The notes: generated by a model not told the origin, from the letters alone. A stretch of 64,000 nt of DNA from JALORV01 sp963780715 (GCA_963780715.1 CAWADK010000018.1:56673-120672); one strand, 5' to 3'. Positions 42,947 to 52,520 are shown, counted from the stretch's first letter. Translations and numbers: made by a program.

Positions 42947-43444
42947 ATGGAAGCCGAGATCACCCCGCAGCACGCCTGGCTGCACCGGCTGGTGGGCGAG
43001 TGGCAAGTCGAAGGCGAATCGATCATGGCCGTCGGCGAGCCGGCGATAAAGACGAGCGGCACCGAGAGCGTGCGCAAGCTCGGCGACGCCTGGGTGCTGT
43101 GCGAAGGGCGCGGGCAGATGCCCGCGGAGATGGGCGGCGGACTCACGCTGATGCAGTTCACGCTGGGCTACGACCCGGCGAAGGGGCACTTCGTCGGCAC
43201 CTTCATCGGCTCGATGATGACGCACCTGTGGATCTACCACCGCGGCGAGCTCGATGCCGCTGGCCGCACGCTGGCGCTGTACGCCGAAGGCCCGGCATTC
43301 GATAAGCCACCCGGAACGATGGCGCAGTATCGCGACTCGATCGAGTGGGTCGGGCCGGATGAGCGAGTCCTGCGGAGCCACCTCAAGGGCCCGGACGGAA
43401 GCTGGATCCATTTCATGACGTCGCGCTACCGGCGCACTCGCTAG
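42947..43444 (+). CDS. DUF1579 family protein
   Basis: This 165-residue soluble lipocalin-like beta-barrel protein shows DUF1579 features: HAWLHRLVGEWQVEGES at the N terminus, LMQFTLGYDPAKGHFVGTFIGSMM and the MAQYRDSIEWVGPDERVLRS block near the end. The biochemical role is unknown; members often accompany DGPF and PhnB genes in sigma-factor operons, as here. It lies 21 bp after the second PhnB-like gene behind GCGGAGA. Confidence 0.88.
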   Translation: MEAEITPQHAWLHRLVGEWQVEGESIMAVGEPAIKTSGTESVRKLGDAWVLCEGRGQMPAEMGGGLTLMQFTLGYDPAKGHFVGTFIGSMMTHLWIYHRGELDAAGRTLALYAEGPAFDKPPGTMAQYRDSIEWVGPDERVLRSHLKGPDGSWIHFMTSRYRRTR

Positions 43445-43470
43445 CGCGGCACGGCCGCACGGAGCCCCGC

Positions 43471-43824
43471 ATGAGTTACATGCTGCTGATCGTCGAGCCC
43501 GTGGGCCAGCGCCGCGAGCGCACCGAAGACGAAGGCCGCGCGCTGTACGACAGCATGCTGAAGTTCAGCGCCGATCTGAAGGCGCGCGGCCTGCTGACCG
43601 TCAGCCAGTCGCTGCGCAGCGATGCCGAGGCCGTGCGCGTGCAGGTGCGGCAGGGCAAACGCACGCTGACCGACGGACCCTTCGCCGAGGCAAAGGAGAT
43701 GGTCGGCGGCTACTTCCTGCTCACCTGCAAGACCAGGGAAGAAGCTGTGGCGATCGCGTCGGAGTGCCCCGCCGCGCAGTGGGCCACCGTCGAAGTGCGC
43801 GAGTTCGGCCCCTGCTTCACCTGA
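43471..43824 (+). CDS. YciI/DGPF-domain protein 2
   Basis: This 117-residue shorter DGPF protein has MSYMLLIVEPVGQRRERT, LLTVSQSLRSD, then the motif TLTDGPFAEAKEMVGGYFLL and a terminal ATVEVREFGPCF. It immediately precedes the sigma factor (stop 43824, TTG 43832). That is the core ECF42 arrangement of one DGPF protein next to the factor. It is the one most likely to act with it directly. Confidence 0.92.
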   Translation: MSYMLLIVEPVGQRRERTEDEGRALYDSMLKFSADLKARGLLTVSQSLRSDAEAVRVQVRQGKRTLTDGPFAEAKEMVGGYFLLTCKTREEAVAIASECPAAQWATVEVREFGPCFT

Positions 43825-43831
43825 TACTTCG

Positions 43832-45142
43832 TTGAGTACGCAGGATCGAGACAGCCTGCACCGCACGATCGATGCGGTCTGGCGCATGGAGTCCGCACGC
43901 ATCATCGCCGCGCTGACGCGGCTCGTGCGCGATGTGGGTCTCGCCGAGGAACTGGCGCAGGATGCGCTCGTCGCCGCGCTCGAACAGTGGCCCATCGACG
44001 GCGTGCCCGACAACCCGGCGGCCTGGCTGACCCAGGCGGCGAAGCACCGCGCGATCGATCGGATCCGTCGCAATGCGTTGCACGAACGCCAGCAGGACGC
44101 GATCACCTGGGAACTCGAGACGCAGCTGCAGGATGCGGCGCCCGACCTGGCAGCGCAGATCGAAGCGGCGTTCGACGACCCGATCGGTGACGACCTGCTG
44201 CGGCTCATCTTCATCGCGTGCCATCCGGTGCTCTCGCGCGAGGCGCGCACGGCACTGACGCTGCGCCTGCTGGGCGGTCTCACCACGGACGAGATCGCAC
44301 GCGCCTTCCTGGTGCCCGAGCCGACCATCGCGCAGCGCATCGTGCGCGCGAAGCGGACGCTGGCCGAGGCACGCGTGCCCTTCGAGTTGCCGCCCGCCAC
44401 CGAGCTCGCGCCGCGCCTGGCCTCCGTGCTGGAAGTGGTCTACCTCATCTTCAACGAGGGCTACGCCGCGACCGCGGGCGACGACTGGATGCGGCCGGCG
44501 CTGGCCGAAGAGGCGCTGCGGCTCGGCCGCATCCTGGCCGGACTCGCGCCGCGGGAATCCGAGGTGCACGGCCTGGTGGCGCTGATGGAGATCCAGGCCT
44601 CGCGCCTGCGTGCACGCACCGGACCGGACGGCGAACCGATCCTGCTGCTCGATCAGGACCGGGCCCGCTGGGATCAGCTGCTGATCCGGCGCGGCCTCGC
44701 GGCGCTTGATCGCGCCGCCGAACTCGCGCGCGCGCAGGGCGGGCTTGGCGCGTACGCGCTGCAGGCAGCGATCGCGTCCTGTCACGCTGTCGCGCGGACG
44801 GCCGACGAGACCGACTGGAAGCGCATCGCCGCGCTGTACGACGCACTGGCGCAGCGCGCCCCCTCGCCGGTGGTGGAACTGAACCGTGCTGTCGCGCTCG
44901 GCATGGCCTTCGGTCCTGCGGCCGGCCTCGAAGTGGCGGACCAGCTGCGCGACGAACCGCAACTCAGCGACTATCACCTGCTGCCGAGCGTGCGTGGCGA
45001 CCTTCTCTACAGACTCGGCCGCTTCGACGAGGCCCGCACCGAGTTCGAACGTGCCGCATCGATGACGCGCAACACCCGCGAGCGCGCGCTACTGAAGCGG
45101 CGCGCCGAGGAGAGCTCTCGGCGCGCAGCGGTAGCGCGCTGA
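43832..45142 (+). CDS. ECF42-group RNA polymerase sigma factor
   Basis: This 436-residue sigma factor has sigma2 at residues ~10-80 (VRDVGLAEELAQDALVAALEQW, AAWLTQAAKHRAIDRIRR) and sigma4 at ~110-170 (LTTDEIARAFLVPEPTIAQRIVRAKRTL). A ~250-residue C-terminal TPR-like domain carries the conserved blocks YLIFNEGY and ELNRAVAL, diagnostic of ECF42 (DUF6596). The group has no anti-sigma factor; the C-terminal extension is thought to control activity. TTG 43832 is the start. It is the last gene of the operon and should recognise the promoters at 41445 and 60255. Confidence 0.94.
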   Translation: MSTQDRDSLHRTIDAVWRMESARIIAALTRLVRDVGLAEELAQDALVAALEQWPIDGVPDNPAAWLTQAAKHRAIDRIRRNALHERQQDAITWELETQLQDAAPDLAAQIEAAFDDPIGDDLLRLIFIACHPVLSREARTALTLRLLGGLTTDEIARAFLVPEPTIAQRIVRAKRTLAEARVPFELPPATELAPRLASVLEVVYLIFNEGYAATAGDDWMRPALAEEALRLGRILAGLAPRESEVHGLVALMEIQASRLRARTGPDGEPILLLDQDRARWDQLLIRRGLAALDRAAELARAQGGLGAYALQAAIASCHAVARTADETDWKRIAALYDALAQRAPSPVVELNRAVALGMAFGPAAGLEVADQLRDEPQLSDYHLLPSVRGDLLYRLGRFDEARTEFERAASMTRNTRERALLKRRAEESSRRAAVAR

Positions 45143-45181
45143 CGGCGCCGCGTCACCGCGCGCGCCGCCGCGGGCACCCCG

Positions 45182-45772
45182 TTACTTCGCGGCGACCGGC
45201 ATGGCCGGCGGCAGCGGCTCCGGCACGCGATTCTTCACTGCCGGAATCGACTGCAGGTACGTGAAGATCGCTTCCATGTCGGCATCGGTGAAATTCTTGT
45301 ACATCATGATCGGCATCGGCGGCAGGATCGGGCGACCGCGTCCCATGTGGCGCCCGGTACGGATCGTCTCGTTGAAGTTGCGCTGCGTCCACTTGCCGAG
45401 TCCGGTTTCGGCATCCGGCGTCAGGTTGGCGGTGTAGCTCACGCCCCACGGGCCGGCCCACGCGGTGTTGGTCGCGGATGCCGTCATGATCCACGGCCCC
45501 TGCGCGGACGGCGCCGGCGGCAGCACTTCACTCTCCGGATGGCCGGACAGCATGCGGCTCATGTCGGGCTCGGGACCTTTCGGCCCCATGACCCACGGCG
45601 TGTGGCAGTCGTTGCAACCGGATGTCGTGACGATGTACTTGCCGCGAGCGATTTTCTCGGCGGTGCTTTCCGTCGCTTTTGACGGCGCCTGCGCTCTGGC
45701 CGGCGCCATGACAGCGACGGTCGCCGCAACGGCGATGGCGAGTACGGCGTACTCCACGGGAATGCGTTTCAT
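45182..45772 (-). CDS. Periplasmic c-type cytochrome
   Basis: This 196-residue protein has a signal peptide at residues ~1-28 (cleavage after PARAQA). One haem c site is CNDCH at 53-57, within YIVTTSGCNDCHTPW. The axial Met probably lies in LPPMPIMMY. Loops with TPDAETGLGKWTQRNFNETIRTGRH are typical of the cytochrome c subunits of alcohol or aldehyde dehydrogenases and of single 'diheme-like' cytochromes. It overlaps its upstream neighbour by 4 bp (ATGA), so the two are a redox pair. Confidence 0.9.
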   Translation of the reverse strand: MKRIPVEYAVLAIAVAATVAVMAPARAQAPSKATESTAEKIARGKYIVTTSGCNDCHTPWVMGPKGPEPDMSRMLSGHPESEVLPPAPSAQGPWIMTASATNTAWAGPWGVSYTANLTPDAETGLGKWTQRNFNETIRTGRHMGRGRPILPPMPIMMYKNFTDADMEAIFTYLQSIPAVKNRVPEPLPPAMPVAAK

Positions 45773-46833
45773 CTGAGGTCTCCTCTTGAAAGTTGAAGGT
45801 CATACGGGCGTTGAAGGTCACCGGCGATCCAGCGTTCCACGAGGGCCACACCCTCGGTGTCCACGACCTGCACGCCGAGCGGCGGCATGCGGGCGAGCGG
45901 GTTTGCGGTCTTCATGCGGAGCGTCAGCATGTGGCCGCTGCCGTCGCGTGCGACGCGCTGCGCGCTGGCGGCGCCCTGCGGACGGAATCGGCTCGAGTGG
46001 CCAAGCAGCGAACGCAGGGTCTGCTCGACGCTGTCGCTGCCGGCGTCGGCGTACTGGGCCAGCGCGAGCTGCAGTCCGTCGAGCGCGCCGGCGGCGTTAT
46101 GGCAATGACCGCAATTGGCATGCAGGTAGCCCAGCGCGGCGCGCTCGGTCGGTGTGCGCGCCCGAATGCGCGGTGGCGTGGCCAGCAGCTGCGGCGGCAG
46201 GTTCACGAGTCGGCCCTGGGCGACCAGGTTGCGCAGATCCGCGTCGTCGCGCCGCGCAGGATCGGCATGCGGCGCCAGCGGGTCGCGGTCCGGCGAAAGC
46301 TGCAGCGCGCTGAAGCCGAGCACCGGCACGGCCGGTCCTTCGTGGCAGGCCAGGCAGTCGTTGCGCGAGGGCACGGCGTAGCGCCCGCCCGGCGCGCCCG
46401 CGGCAACAACGATGGCACCGTCTTCCGGAACCAGCACGGCGTCGGTGCCGTCCGCATTCCACGCATAGCTCGCGAAGCGCCACGAGCCATCGGCCAGCCG
46501 CTCGATGTAACGGGTCTCTATCCGGCGGCCGAAGCTGAACTCCTTCCACAGCCGCGTGCCGACCGGGAACTGCCAGGCGTCCGGCTGCGAGGCATCGATC
46601 GAGCGCCCCGCGGGCAGATGAATCCAGCGCTGCTTGCGCGTGCCGTCCGACCACAGCGGGTACTGCGGCGAGAATGCGATGACATCGGCGCGAACGGTTC
46701 CCGAGCCCGCCTCGAAGAGACCCGTCTCACTCAGCAGGCGCGGCAGCGGCGCCGGAGCCGCCGGCTGCGCGGCGCCGGCCGCGGCCATCGCGGCGGCCGC
46801 CACCATCGAGCAGAAGAGAACAAGCGCCTTCAT
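45769..46833 (-). CDS. HNE_0200 family haem-binding secreted protein
   Basis: This is a 354-residue exported protein with a signal peptide at ~1-22. It has two CxxCH motifs: CLACH at 160-164 and CGHCH at 241-245. The N-terminal QYPLWSDGTRKQRWIHLPAG and the DAWQFPVGTRLWKEFSF region are signatures of the TIGR03806 (HNE_0200) family. Its members are c-type haem proteins of unknown reaction. It is the first gene of the pair with the small cytochrome at 45182-45772, which probably receives its electrons. Confidence 0.85.
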   Translation of the reverse strand: MKALVLFCSMVAAAAMAAAGAAQPAAPAPLPRLLSETGLFEAGSGTVRADVIAFSPQYPLWSDGTRKQRWIHLPAGRSIDASQPDAWQFPVGTRLWKEFSFGRRIETRYIERLADGSWRFASYAWNADGTDAVLVPEDGAIVVAAGAPGGRYAVPSRNDCLACHEGPAVPVLGFSALQLSPDRDPLAPHADPARRDDADLRNLVAQGRLVNLPPQLLATPPRIRARTPTERAALGYLHANCGHCHNAAGALDGLQLALAQYADAGSDSVEQTLRSLLGHSSRFRPQGAASAQRVARDGSGHMLTLRMKTANPLARMPPLGVQVVDTEGVALVERWIAGDLQRPYDLQLSRGDLR

Positions 46834-47185
46834 GGTCCGGGTCGTTCAAGGTTCGGTGGGTCTGCAATAGGCAACGGATTTCGGGTCCGCGGCACGCTTG
46901 GGAAAGTGAAGCAATCCACGGCGTGCACAGTAGCGAGCGAGCCGCGCGCTCGTTCGTAATTCTTTGCTCAGCGTTCCCTAAAAAACCCCTAAGGCGCCTT
47001 GCTGAGCGGTGCGGTTGATGCCGGATGCCTGCGCAGTGCGCGGAGCCAGGTCCCTGCGCCAATGCTGGCTGCCATTGAAGGGTCAGCCTGACTGAGTCGG
47101 CGTGCCTGCCGTGACCAGGAGCCGCACAGCCCCTTGCGTCAGGACTGCGGGTCAGGTCGACCCGGCGCCCTGCGCGCCTGGTTGA
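46834..47185. other. Non-coding stretch of ~350 bp
   Basis: No convincing gene. It is the leader of the leftward haem-protein unit and the tail of lysR. A hairpin CGAGCGAGC/GCTCGTTCG (46934-46956) and a looser GCTCAGC/GCTGAGC pair (46966-47007) are visible; neither has the form of a clear terminator. Confidence 0.5.
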
Positions 47186-48124
47186 CTACGAATCGGCGTC
47201 GCCGGATTCGCCCACCGCCACCTGCGCGCGCAGCCAGCGCGTGAACGTCGCAACCTCGTGCCGCGCGGCCGAGGTCGGCGTCACCATCAGCCAGTACGCA
47301 CGCTGTTGCGGCGTCGAGTACTGCCTGCTCTTGAGCGGTACGACGAGGCGGCCATCGTCGAGCATCTGCCTGACAAGCGGGAAACGGCCCAGCGCGACAC
47401 CCTGTCCGGCGATCGCCGCCTGGATAACCTGGTCGTAGTGGCTGAAGACGAGCCCGCGGCGGTCGCGCGGCTGCTCGAGCTTCATGGCCTCGCACCAGAC
47501 CTTCCAGGACAGCCAGAGTGTGTTGGAGGCCTGGTCCTCGAGCTCGATCAGCGGCAGTGCCATCAGGTCTTCCGGCCGGCGGACGCGATGCTTCTTCAGG
47601 AAAGCGGGGCTGCAGACCGGCGTGACGCTTTCGCCGAAGAGCCGGATCGCATCGGCCCCGACCAGGTCCGGCGGGCAATAGCGAATCGCCACGTCGAGCG
47701 AGTGACGTTCGAGGTCGCGCACCGTGTTGTCCGCGACCACGTGCACGGAAATCTCGTCGTGCTGTGCCTGAAACGCCGCGAGCCGAGGCACGAGCCACAG
47801 CGAAGCAAACGTCACCGTCGTCGTCACGCGTACCACCGGCGTGGTGCGGGCGCGCACGGTCGCGGTCGCCTCCCGCAACAGATGGAGCGCTTTCGACACT
47901 TCGCGGAAGTAGAGCGCGCCGGCTTCGGTCAGTACCAGCGCGCGCGTGCGCCGCTCGAAGAGCTTGACCCCGAGCTGCTCTTCGAGCTGCTGCACCTGCC
48001 GGCTGATCGCCGACTGGGTGATGAAGAGTTCAGAGGCGGCCGAGGTGAAGGACAGCAGGCGGGCAGCGGCTTCGAAGCCCCGCAGCAGATCGAGCGAGAG
48101 TGGCAGGTCGCGCTGCCTAGGCAT
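47186..48124 (-). CDS. LysR family transcriptional regulator (GcvA-like)
   Basis: This is a 312-residue LysR. The N-terminal winged helix spans residues ~10-68, with LSFTSAASELFITQSAISRQVQQLEEQLG and LFERRTRALVLTEAG. The co-inducer domain from ~90 has the pattern of the GcvA/AmpR-like group (VPRLAAFQAQHDEISVHV, LDVAIRYCPPD). It is divergent from the DUF2917 gene 91 bp away. In many Burkholderiales this regulator-DUF2917 pairing recurs, so the neighbour is its likely target. Confidence 0.93.
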   Translation of the reverse strand: MPRQRDLPLSLDLLRGFEAAARLLSFTSAASELFITQSAISRQVQQLEEQLGVKLFERRTRALVLTEAGALYFREVSKALHLLREATATVRARTTPVVRVTTTVTFASLWLVPRLAAFQAQHDEISVHVVADNTVRDLERHSLDVAIRYCPPDLVGADAIRLFGESVTPVCSPAFLKKHRVRRPEDLMALPLIELEDQASNTLWLSWKVWCEAMKLEQPRDRRGLVFSHYDQVIQAAIAGQGVALGRFPLVRQMLDDGRLVVPLKSRQYSTPQQRAYWLMVTPTSAARHEVATFTRWLRAQVAVGESGDADS

Positions 48125-48215
48125 TCCCGTTGCTCATGCGTCTCATCCCGGAAAGTCGTTTGTCGTCCCGCGGTGGCGGAGCGACAGTTCGTCCCGTCAA
48201 ACAACCGAGGAGCAG

Positions 48216-48638
48216 ATGATGAACCGGAACCTGCAAATTTTCGATGCCGACGTCACCCTGAGCCTGGACGACGCACCGCTGCCGCTGCAGTTGCCCGTCG
48301 GCGCAGCGATATTCGCGCTGCGCGGCAAGGTCTGGATCACGCAGGAACGCCTGCGCGATGACATCGTCCTGGCGGCCGGCGAGCGCTTCGACGTGAAGGG
48401 CACCGAGCTGATACTCGCCAGTGCGATCAAAGGGTCGGCCCTCGTCCACGTGGTACCGGCGGCCGAGGCGCGCGTGAACCGCGAGCACGGGATCCATGAC
48501 TTCATGCGCGCCCGGGCCGTGAGGCTGCACCGGGAGGCGCTGGACCATGCCGTGAACCGCATCGGCAGCAGCGTCGCGACGTGGATCGCGCGCGGCCGCG
48601 AACTGATGACCACCCGGCCGCGAGTGCTGGGTCACTGA
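48216..48638 (+). CDS. DUF2917 family protein
   Basis: This is a 140-residue protein. Residues ~10-75 are a small beta-barrel with the DUF2917 motif: PLQLPVGAAIFALRGKVWITQE, then DDIVLAAGERFDVKG. A basic helical tail (DFMRARAVRLHREALDHAVNRIG) follows, ending at RGRELMTTRPRVLG. No signal peptide. Function is unknown; the fold resembles cupin-like sensors. ATG 48216 and 48219 are both good behind GAGGAG. Divergent from lysR. Confidence 0.82.
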   Translation: MMNRNLQIFDADVTLSLDDAPLPLQLPVGAAIFALRGKVWITQERLRDDIVLAAGERFDVKGTELILASAIKGSALVHVVPAAEARVNREHGIHDFMRARAVRLHREALDHAVNRIGSSVATWIARGRELMTTRPRVLGH

Positions 48639-48721
48639 AGCGCGCGCAGCGTACGGCCGCACGTCGCCGGCCGAGGACCGGGCGATCGAATACTGCGCAG
48701 GGTCATCGCATCCGCGCCCGC

Positions 48722-50310
48722 ATGTTCAACAATGTGGGCATGCGACGTACTGCAACAACCCTGCTGATCGCGCTTGCCGCGCTGTGCGTGATGTTCGCCG
48801 CGGCGTTGCGCGGCGACGCGGCCTGGGCGAGCGAGCGACTGGCCTGGTTCGACGGTGCCCGGCCGACAGCGTCGGCGCTGGAGGCGGTGGAAATTCTGGC
48901 CGCGTCCGCCGGTCACGGGCTGGAACCGAAGGACTACGACGCGGATGGCCTCGCGCGCGCGATGGCGCGCGCGGCGCAGGAGCCGCTCGATGCCGCCACG
49001 ATTGCCCGGCTCGAACAGACCTTGACTGCCGCGATGGAGCGTTACCTGGCGGATGTGCACGGCGGACGCATCGACGCACAGCAGCTGCCGTACGGCCGCA
49101 ACGCACCGAAGCGAAATCCGTTCGACCCGGCCGCTTACCTGCAGGAAGCGCTGGCCCGGGGACGACTGCGCGAGGCGGCCAGTGAAGCGCCGCCCCGCCT
49201 GTCGCAGTACGAACAGTTGCGGACGGAACTGGCGCGCTACCGCGCGCTGACCGACGATCCCGCATGGAAGACGCCGCTGCCGCCGCTGCCCGCTGGAACT
49301 CACGGGAGTCCACCGAAGCTGGAGCCCGGCCAGCCCTACGCCGGGCTGGTGCGGCTGCGCGAACGCCTGATCGCGCTCGGTGACCTGGCGCCGGATGCCG
49401 CACTCACGCGCGACCTACGACGGCGCGGTGGTTGACGCGGTCACCTCGTTCCAGCGTCGCCACGGCCTCAAGGCCGATGGCGTCGTCGGCAAGGCGACGC
49501 TGGCGCAACTTAAGGTGCCGCCGGCGGCGCGTGCGCGCCAGATCGTGCTCTCGCTCGAGCGCCTGCGCTGGACACCGCTGCTGCAGGGGCCGCGCATGAT
49601 CGTCATCAACGTTCCGGAGTTCGTGTTGCGCGCCTACGAGGTGCAGGGCAGCCGGATCCTCGTGCACGCGACGATGAAGGTCATCGTCGGCAAGTCGATG
49701 GACACGCGCACCCCGCTGATCGAAGAGCAGATGCGCTACATCGAGTTCCAGCCGTACTGGAATGTGCCGCCTTCCATCGCCCGCGGTGAAGTGGTGCCAC
49801 GCCTGCGGCGTGACCCCGGTTACTTCGATCGCGAAGGCTTCGAGTTCGTGGCCGCGCAAGGTGGTGTCGTCGAGACGCTGACCCCGGGGATGCTGGACGC
49901 CGTCCTGGCCGGCAATGCACGAATCCGCCAGCGGCCGGGGCCACGCAACGCGCTCGGCGACATCAAGTTCGTCTTTCCGAACCGCGAGAACATCTACCTG
50001 CATCACACGCCGTCGGTGCAGCTCTTCGAACGCGACCGGCGCGACTTCAGCCACGGCTGCATTCGCGTCGAGCAGCCGGTGGTGCTGGCGAGGTTCGCCC
50101 TGCAGGGCATGCCCGACTGGACCGAGGCCCGCATCCGCCAGGCGATGACCGAGACTAGCCCGAGCACGGTACGACTTGTCGACCCGATTCCGGTCGTGAT
50201 TGCCTATGCAACTGCTATCGTCAAGGACGCTCGCATCCACTTCTTCGACGACATCTACGGCCACGATCGCGCACTCGACGCCGTATTGCGCCAGCCGCGC
50301 CCGCCGCTGA
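48722..50310 (+). CDS. L,D-transpeptidase YcbB/LdtD-type (frameshifted near 49408 and probably near 50300)
   Basis: This cell-wall cross-linking enzyme has about 525 residues. An N-terminal signal or anchor covers residues ~5-30 (ATTLLIALAALCVMFAAAL). A scaffold domain with LADVHGGRIDAQQLPYG follows, then a peptidoglycan-binding domain (VTSFQRRHGLKADGVVGKATLAQL) and the YkuD domain with the catalytic motif HGCIRVEQP (SHGCIR). One extra base near 49408 separates the halves. The downstream frame has no stop before the next gene; dropping one base near 50300 gives TGA at 50308-50310. Both breaks look like assembly insertions. Confidence 0.85.
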
Positions 50311-50328
50311 ATGAACCGCCACTGAACC

Positions 50329-50874
50329 ATGAATCATCCCCACATCGCGCGTCGCCGCTTCCTCAGGCACTCGGCCGGTCTGGCTGCAGGCAGCCTGCTG
50401 CCGCTGGCTGGTGCACGCGCGAGCGTGCCCGACGGCCGAGCGCTCTCATTCGTCCACACGCACACGCGCGAACGCATCCAGCTCGTCTATGCCGTCTCCG
50501 ACACCTACGTGCCGGATGCACTCACGTCACTGAACCGCTTCCTGCGCGACCACTACAGCGGCGAGATTGGCGCGATCGATCCGCGGCTCTTCGACCTGCT
50601 GCACCAGGTCCAGACCCTCGTCGGCAGCGCACGGCCGTTCGAGGTGATTTCCGGCTATCGCTGTCCGACGACGAATGCGACGCTGCGCGAGACGCGCGGC
50701 GGCGGAGTCGCCAAGAACAGCCTGCACATGGAAGGCCGCGCGATCGACGTGCGCCTGCCCGGCGTGTCGCTCGCCGACCTGCGCGATGCCGCGGTATCGC
50801 TCAAGCTGGGCGGGGTGGGTTACTACGCGGGCCAGTTCGTGCATCTGGATACCGGCCGCGTGCGGCGCTGGTAA
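50329..50874 (+). CDS. DUF882/YcbK-type murein peptidase (M15 fold)
   Basis: This is a 181-residue exported protein with a Tat-type signal (RRRFLRHSAGLAAGSLLPL at ~8-26). The peptidase M15A/DUF882 fold has its zinc ligands in the usual places: HMEGRAIDVR (His and Asp) and the C-terminal VHLDTG (His). YcbK (MepK) of E. coli cleaves 3-3 cross-links, which are the bonds made by L,D-transpeptidases. It follows the transpeptidase gene directly, the same functional pair as ycbB-ycbK in E. coli. Confidence 0.92.
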   Translation: MNHPHIARRRFLRHSAGLAAGSLLPLAGARASVPDGRALSFVHTHTRERIQLVYAVSDTYVPDALTSLNRFLRDHYSGEIGAIDPRLFDLLHQVQTLVGSARPFEVISGYRCPTTNATLRETRGGGVAKNSLHMEGRAIDVRLPGVSLADLRDAAVSLKLGGVGYYAGQFVHLDTGRVRRW

Positions 50875-50913
50875 GTCGCGGCGCCGTCGGCCTCCCGGCC
50901 GATTGAACGCTCA

Positions 50914-51885
50914 TCAGTTCGCTTCACCGCGAGCGCGTGCGATCAGTTCACGCTCCCGTTCCGGTGACAGCGCAAGCGTCACCGGTTGTCCTTCAAGCCA
51001 GGCCCGCGTGTCCGCGATCGTCGTCGCGAGATCGGTGAGTCTGAGTCCGGCGGCACAGGCCCGCTCATTGCTGACCTCCATCAGCCCGCTGTAGGTTCCG
51101 CGCTCAGGCCGGTAGAGCGGCAAGTCCATGAACGTCAGTCCGGCGGACTGCAGGATGGGCGCGGGCACCCAGACGACGTTCGTCGCACCGAGCGCATGGA
51201 TGAACTCGCGCCACGTCAGCCTGCGCCCGGCGAGATTGAAGCAGCCGGCGAGGTCGTGCTCGACGACGGCACTGACGAAGCGGGCGACGTCACGTGCATC
51301 GATGAACTGCAGGTGGTCCGAGCCGTCACCGGGCGCCAGCATCTCGCCCGCCAGGGCGGCGCGACTCAGCCAGTAGGTGAACCGTCCCGAGGGATCGTGC
51401 GGGCCGACGATGACCTGGGGCCTCAATAGCGTGCAGCGATCTCCATAGATCTCCTGCACGATGTCCTCGCACGCCACCTTGAGCGGGCCATAGGTCTCGC
51501 CGTTGACGTCGGTGACGTGCTCCCCGGCCGCAGGCACGCGCGCGTGGGTCTCGCGCACCGGCCGGACCGTGGTGTCTCCGTAGACCATGACGGCACTGAC
51601 GAAGACGTACCGCCCGACAACGGCACGCAGCAGCTCCGCGCTCGCTCGCACCTGCCGCGGCGTGTAGCCGCTGACATCAACGCAGGCTTCCCAGCTCCGG
51701 CCTTGCAGCGCCGCCAGTCCCGCGTTACCCAGGTCGCGGTCGCCCCGCAGCCGTTCTACTGTCGAAGGCAATGCGTCGGGCGACCAGCCCCGCGTGAAGA
51801 TGCTGACCGCGTGGCCAGCTGCCACCAGGGCTTCGACGATGTGGCGCCCGACAAATTGGGTGCCGCCAAGAACAAGAATGCGCAT
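50914..51885 (-). CDS. NAD-dependent epimerase/dehydratase (atypical SDR)
   Basis: This 323-residue extended-SDR protein has the Rossmann motif GGTQFVGRHIVEAL at the N terminus, a Ser/Tyr region VSAVMVYGDTT and a YGPLK (YxxxK) active site. The rest resembles plant-like RNA-binding or mRNA-stability SDRs and sugar epimerases (FTYWLSRAALAGEML; LQFIDARDVARFV). The substrate cannot be inferred. A single-gene unit convergent with the DUF882 gene. Confidence 0.9.
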   Translation of the reverse strand: MRILVLGGTQFVGRHIVEALVAAGHAVSIFTRGWSPDALPSTVERLRGDRDLGNAGLAALQGRSWEACVDVSGYTPRQVRASAELLRAVVGRYVFVSAVMVYGDTTVRPVRETHARVPAAGEHVTDVNGETYGPLKVACEDIVQEIYGDRCTLLRPQVIVGPHDPSGRFTYWLSRAALAGEMLAPGDGSDHLQFIDARDVARFVSAVVEHDLAGCFNLAGRRLTWREFIHALGATNVVWVPAPILQSAGLTFMDLPLYRPERGTYSGLMEVSNERACAAGLRLTDLATTIADTRAWLEGQPVTLALSPERERELIARARGEAN

Positions 51886-52021
51886 GCACGGAATTCTGCG
51901 CCGTCGATTCGGCCCGGAGGCTGGCGCGGAGTGCAGCGCGCGCCGGCTTGAAACTGACCCCGCGATGCCTGACGGCGCCTCCGCTTGCGCCGGACGCAGA
52001 TCCTTGGCATGCGGACAGCCG

Positions 52022-52441
52022 CTACTGCGGACGCGACAAGACGCCTTCGATCACGTCCGTATTCTGCGAGTCGATGATCCGCCAGTGTTGCCCATCCCGC
52101 TGCACGACGTGGGCAAGGATGCCGTGCCGCTCCGGCAGCTCTTCGCCTTCCGGACTGATATGTCCGACGAGCACCCAGCGGCAGCGAGCGATCGCGATGT
52201 CCGCCGACGGAAAGCGAACGTCGATGTCCGCGACCGTCAATCGGCTGTTCTTGAAGAGCGTCCGGTGAGTGAACTCATGCGCGCCCCGAATCTCGTCTCG
52301 CCCCCGCCACCACAGGCCGACAACGTTGACGAACTGGGCGTCCTCGGCGAAGAGGCCGGCCAGAGCCTCCATGTCATGCCGGTTCCAGGCGTCGGCAAAC
52401 GATACGACCATGGACTTCACCTGCTCTGCTTCGACGCTCAT
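52022..52441 (-). CDS. SgcJ/EcaC-type NTF2-like protein
   Basis: This 139-residue protein has the SnoaL/SgcJ cone fold: MVVSFADAWNRHDMEALAGLFAEDAQFVNVVG, GRDEIRGAHEFTHRT and a C-terminal WRIIDSQNTDVI strand. No signal peptide from ATG 52441; an upstream ATG at 52462 would add seven residues. Such proteins are ketosteroid-isomerase-like with unknown substrates. It reads with the monooxygenase and acetyltransferase genes at 52521-53180. Confidence 0.88.
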   Translation of the reverse strand: MSVEAEQVKSMVVSFADAWNRHDMEALAGLFAEDAQFVNVVGLWWRGRDEIRGAHEFTHRTLFKNSRLTVADIDVRFPSADIAIARCRWVLVGHISPEGEELPERHGILAHVVQRDGQHWRIIDSQNTDVIEGVLSRPQ

Positions 52442-52520
52442 GGCTGCGGCCCTGGTCGACATCTGGGAGGCAGACAGTACCGCGTCGGGTCTCCTCCGGC
52501 TGCCACTGAACCGGCTGAAG

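Noticed and set aside
46966..47007. GCTCAGC/GCTGAGC hairpin as a lysR terminator
   Set aside because: The 28-base loop makes it weak, and it is over 170 bp beyond the lysR stop.
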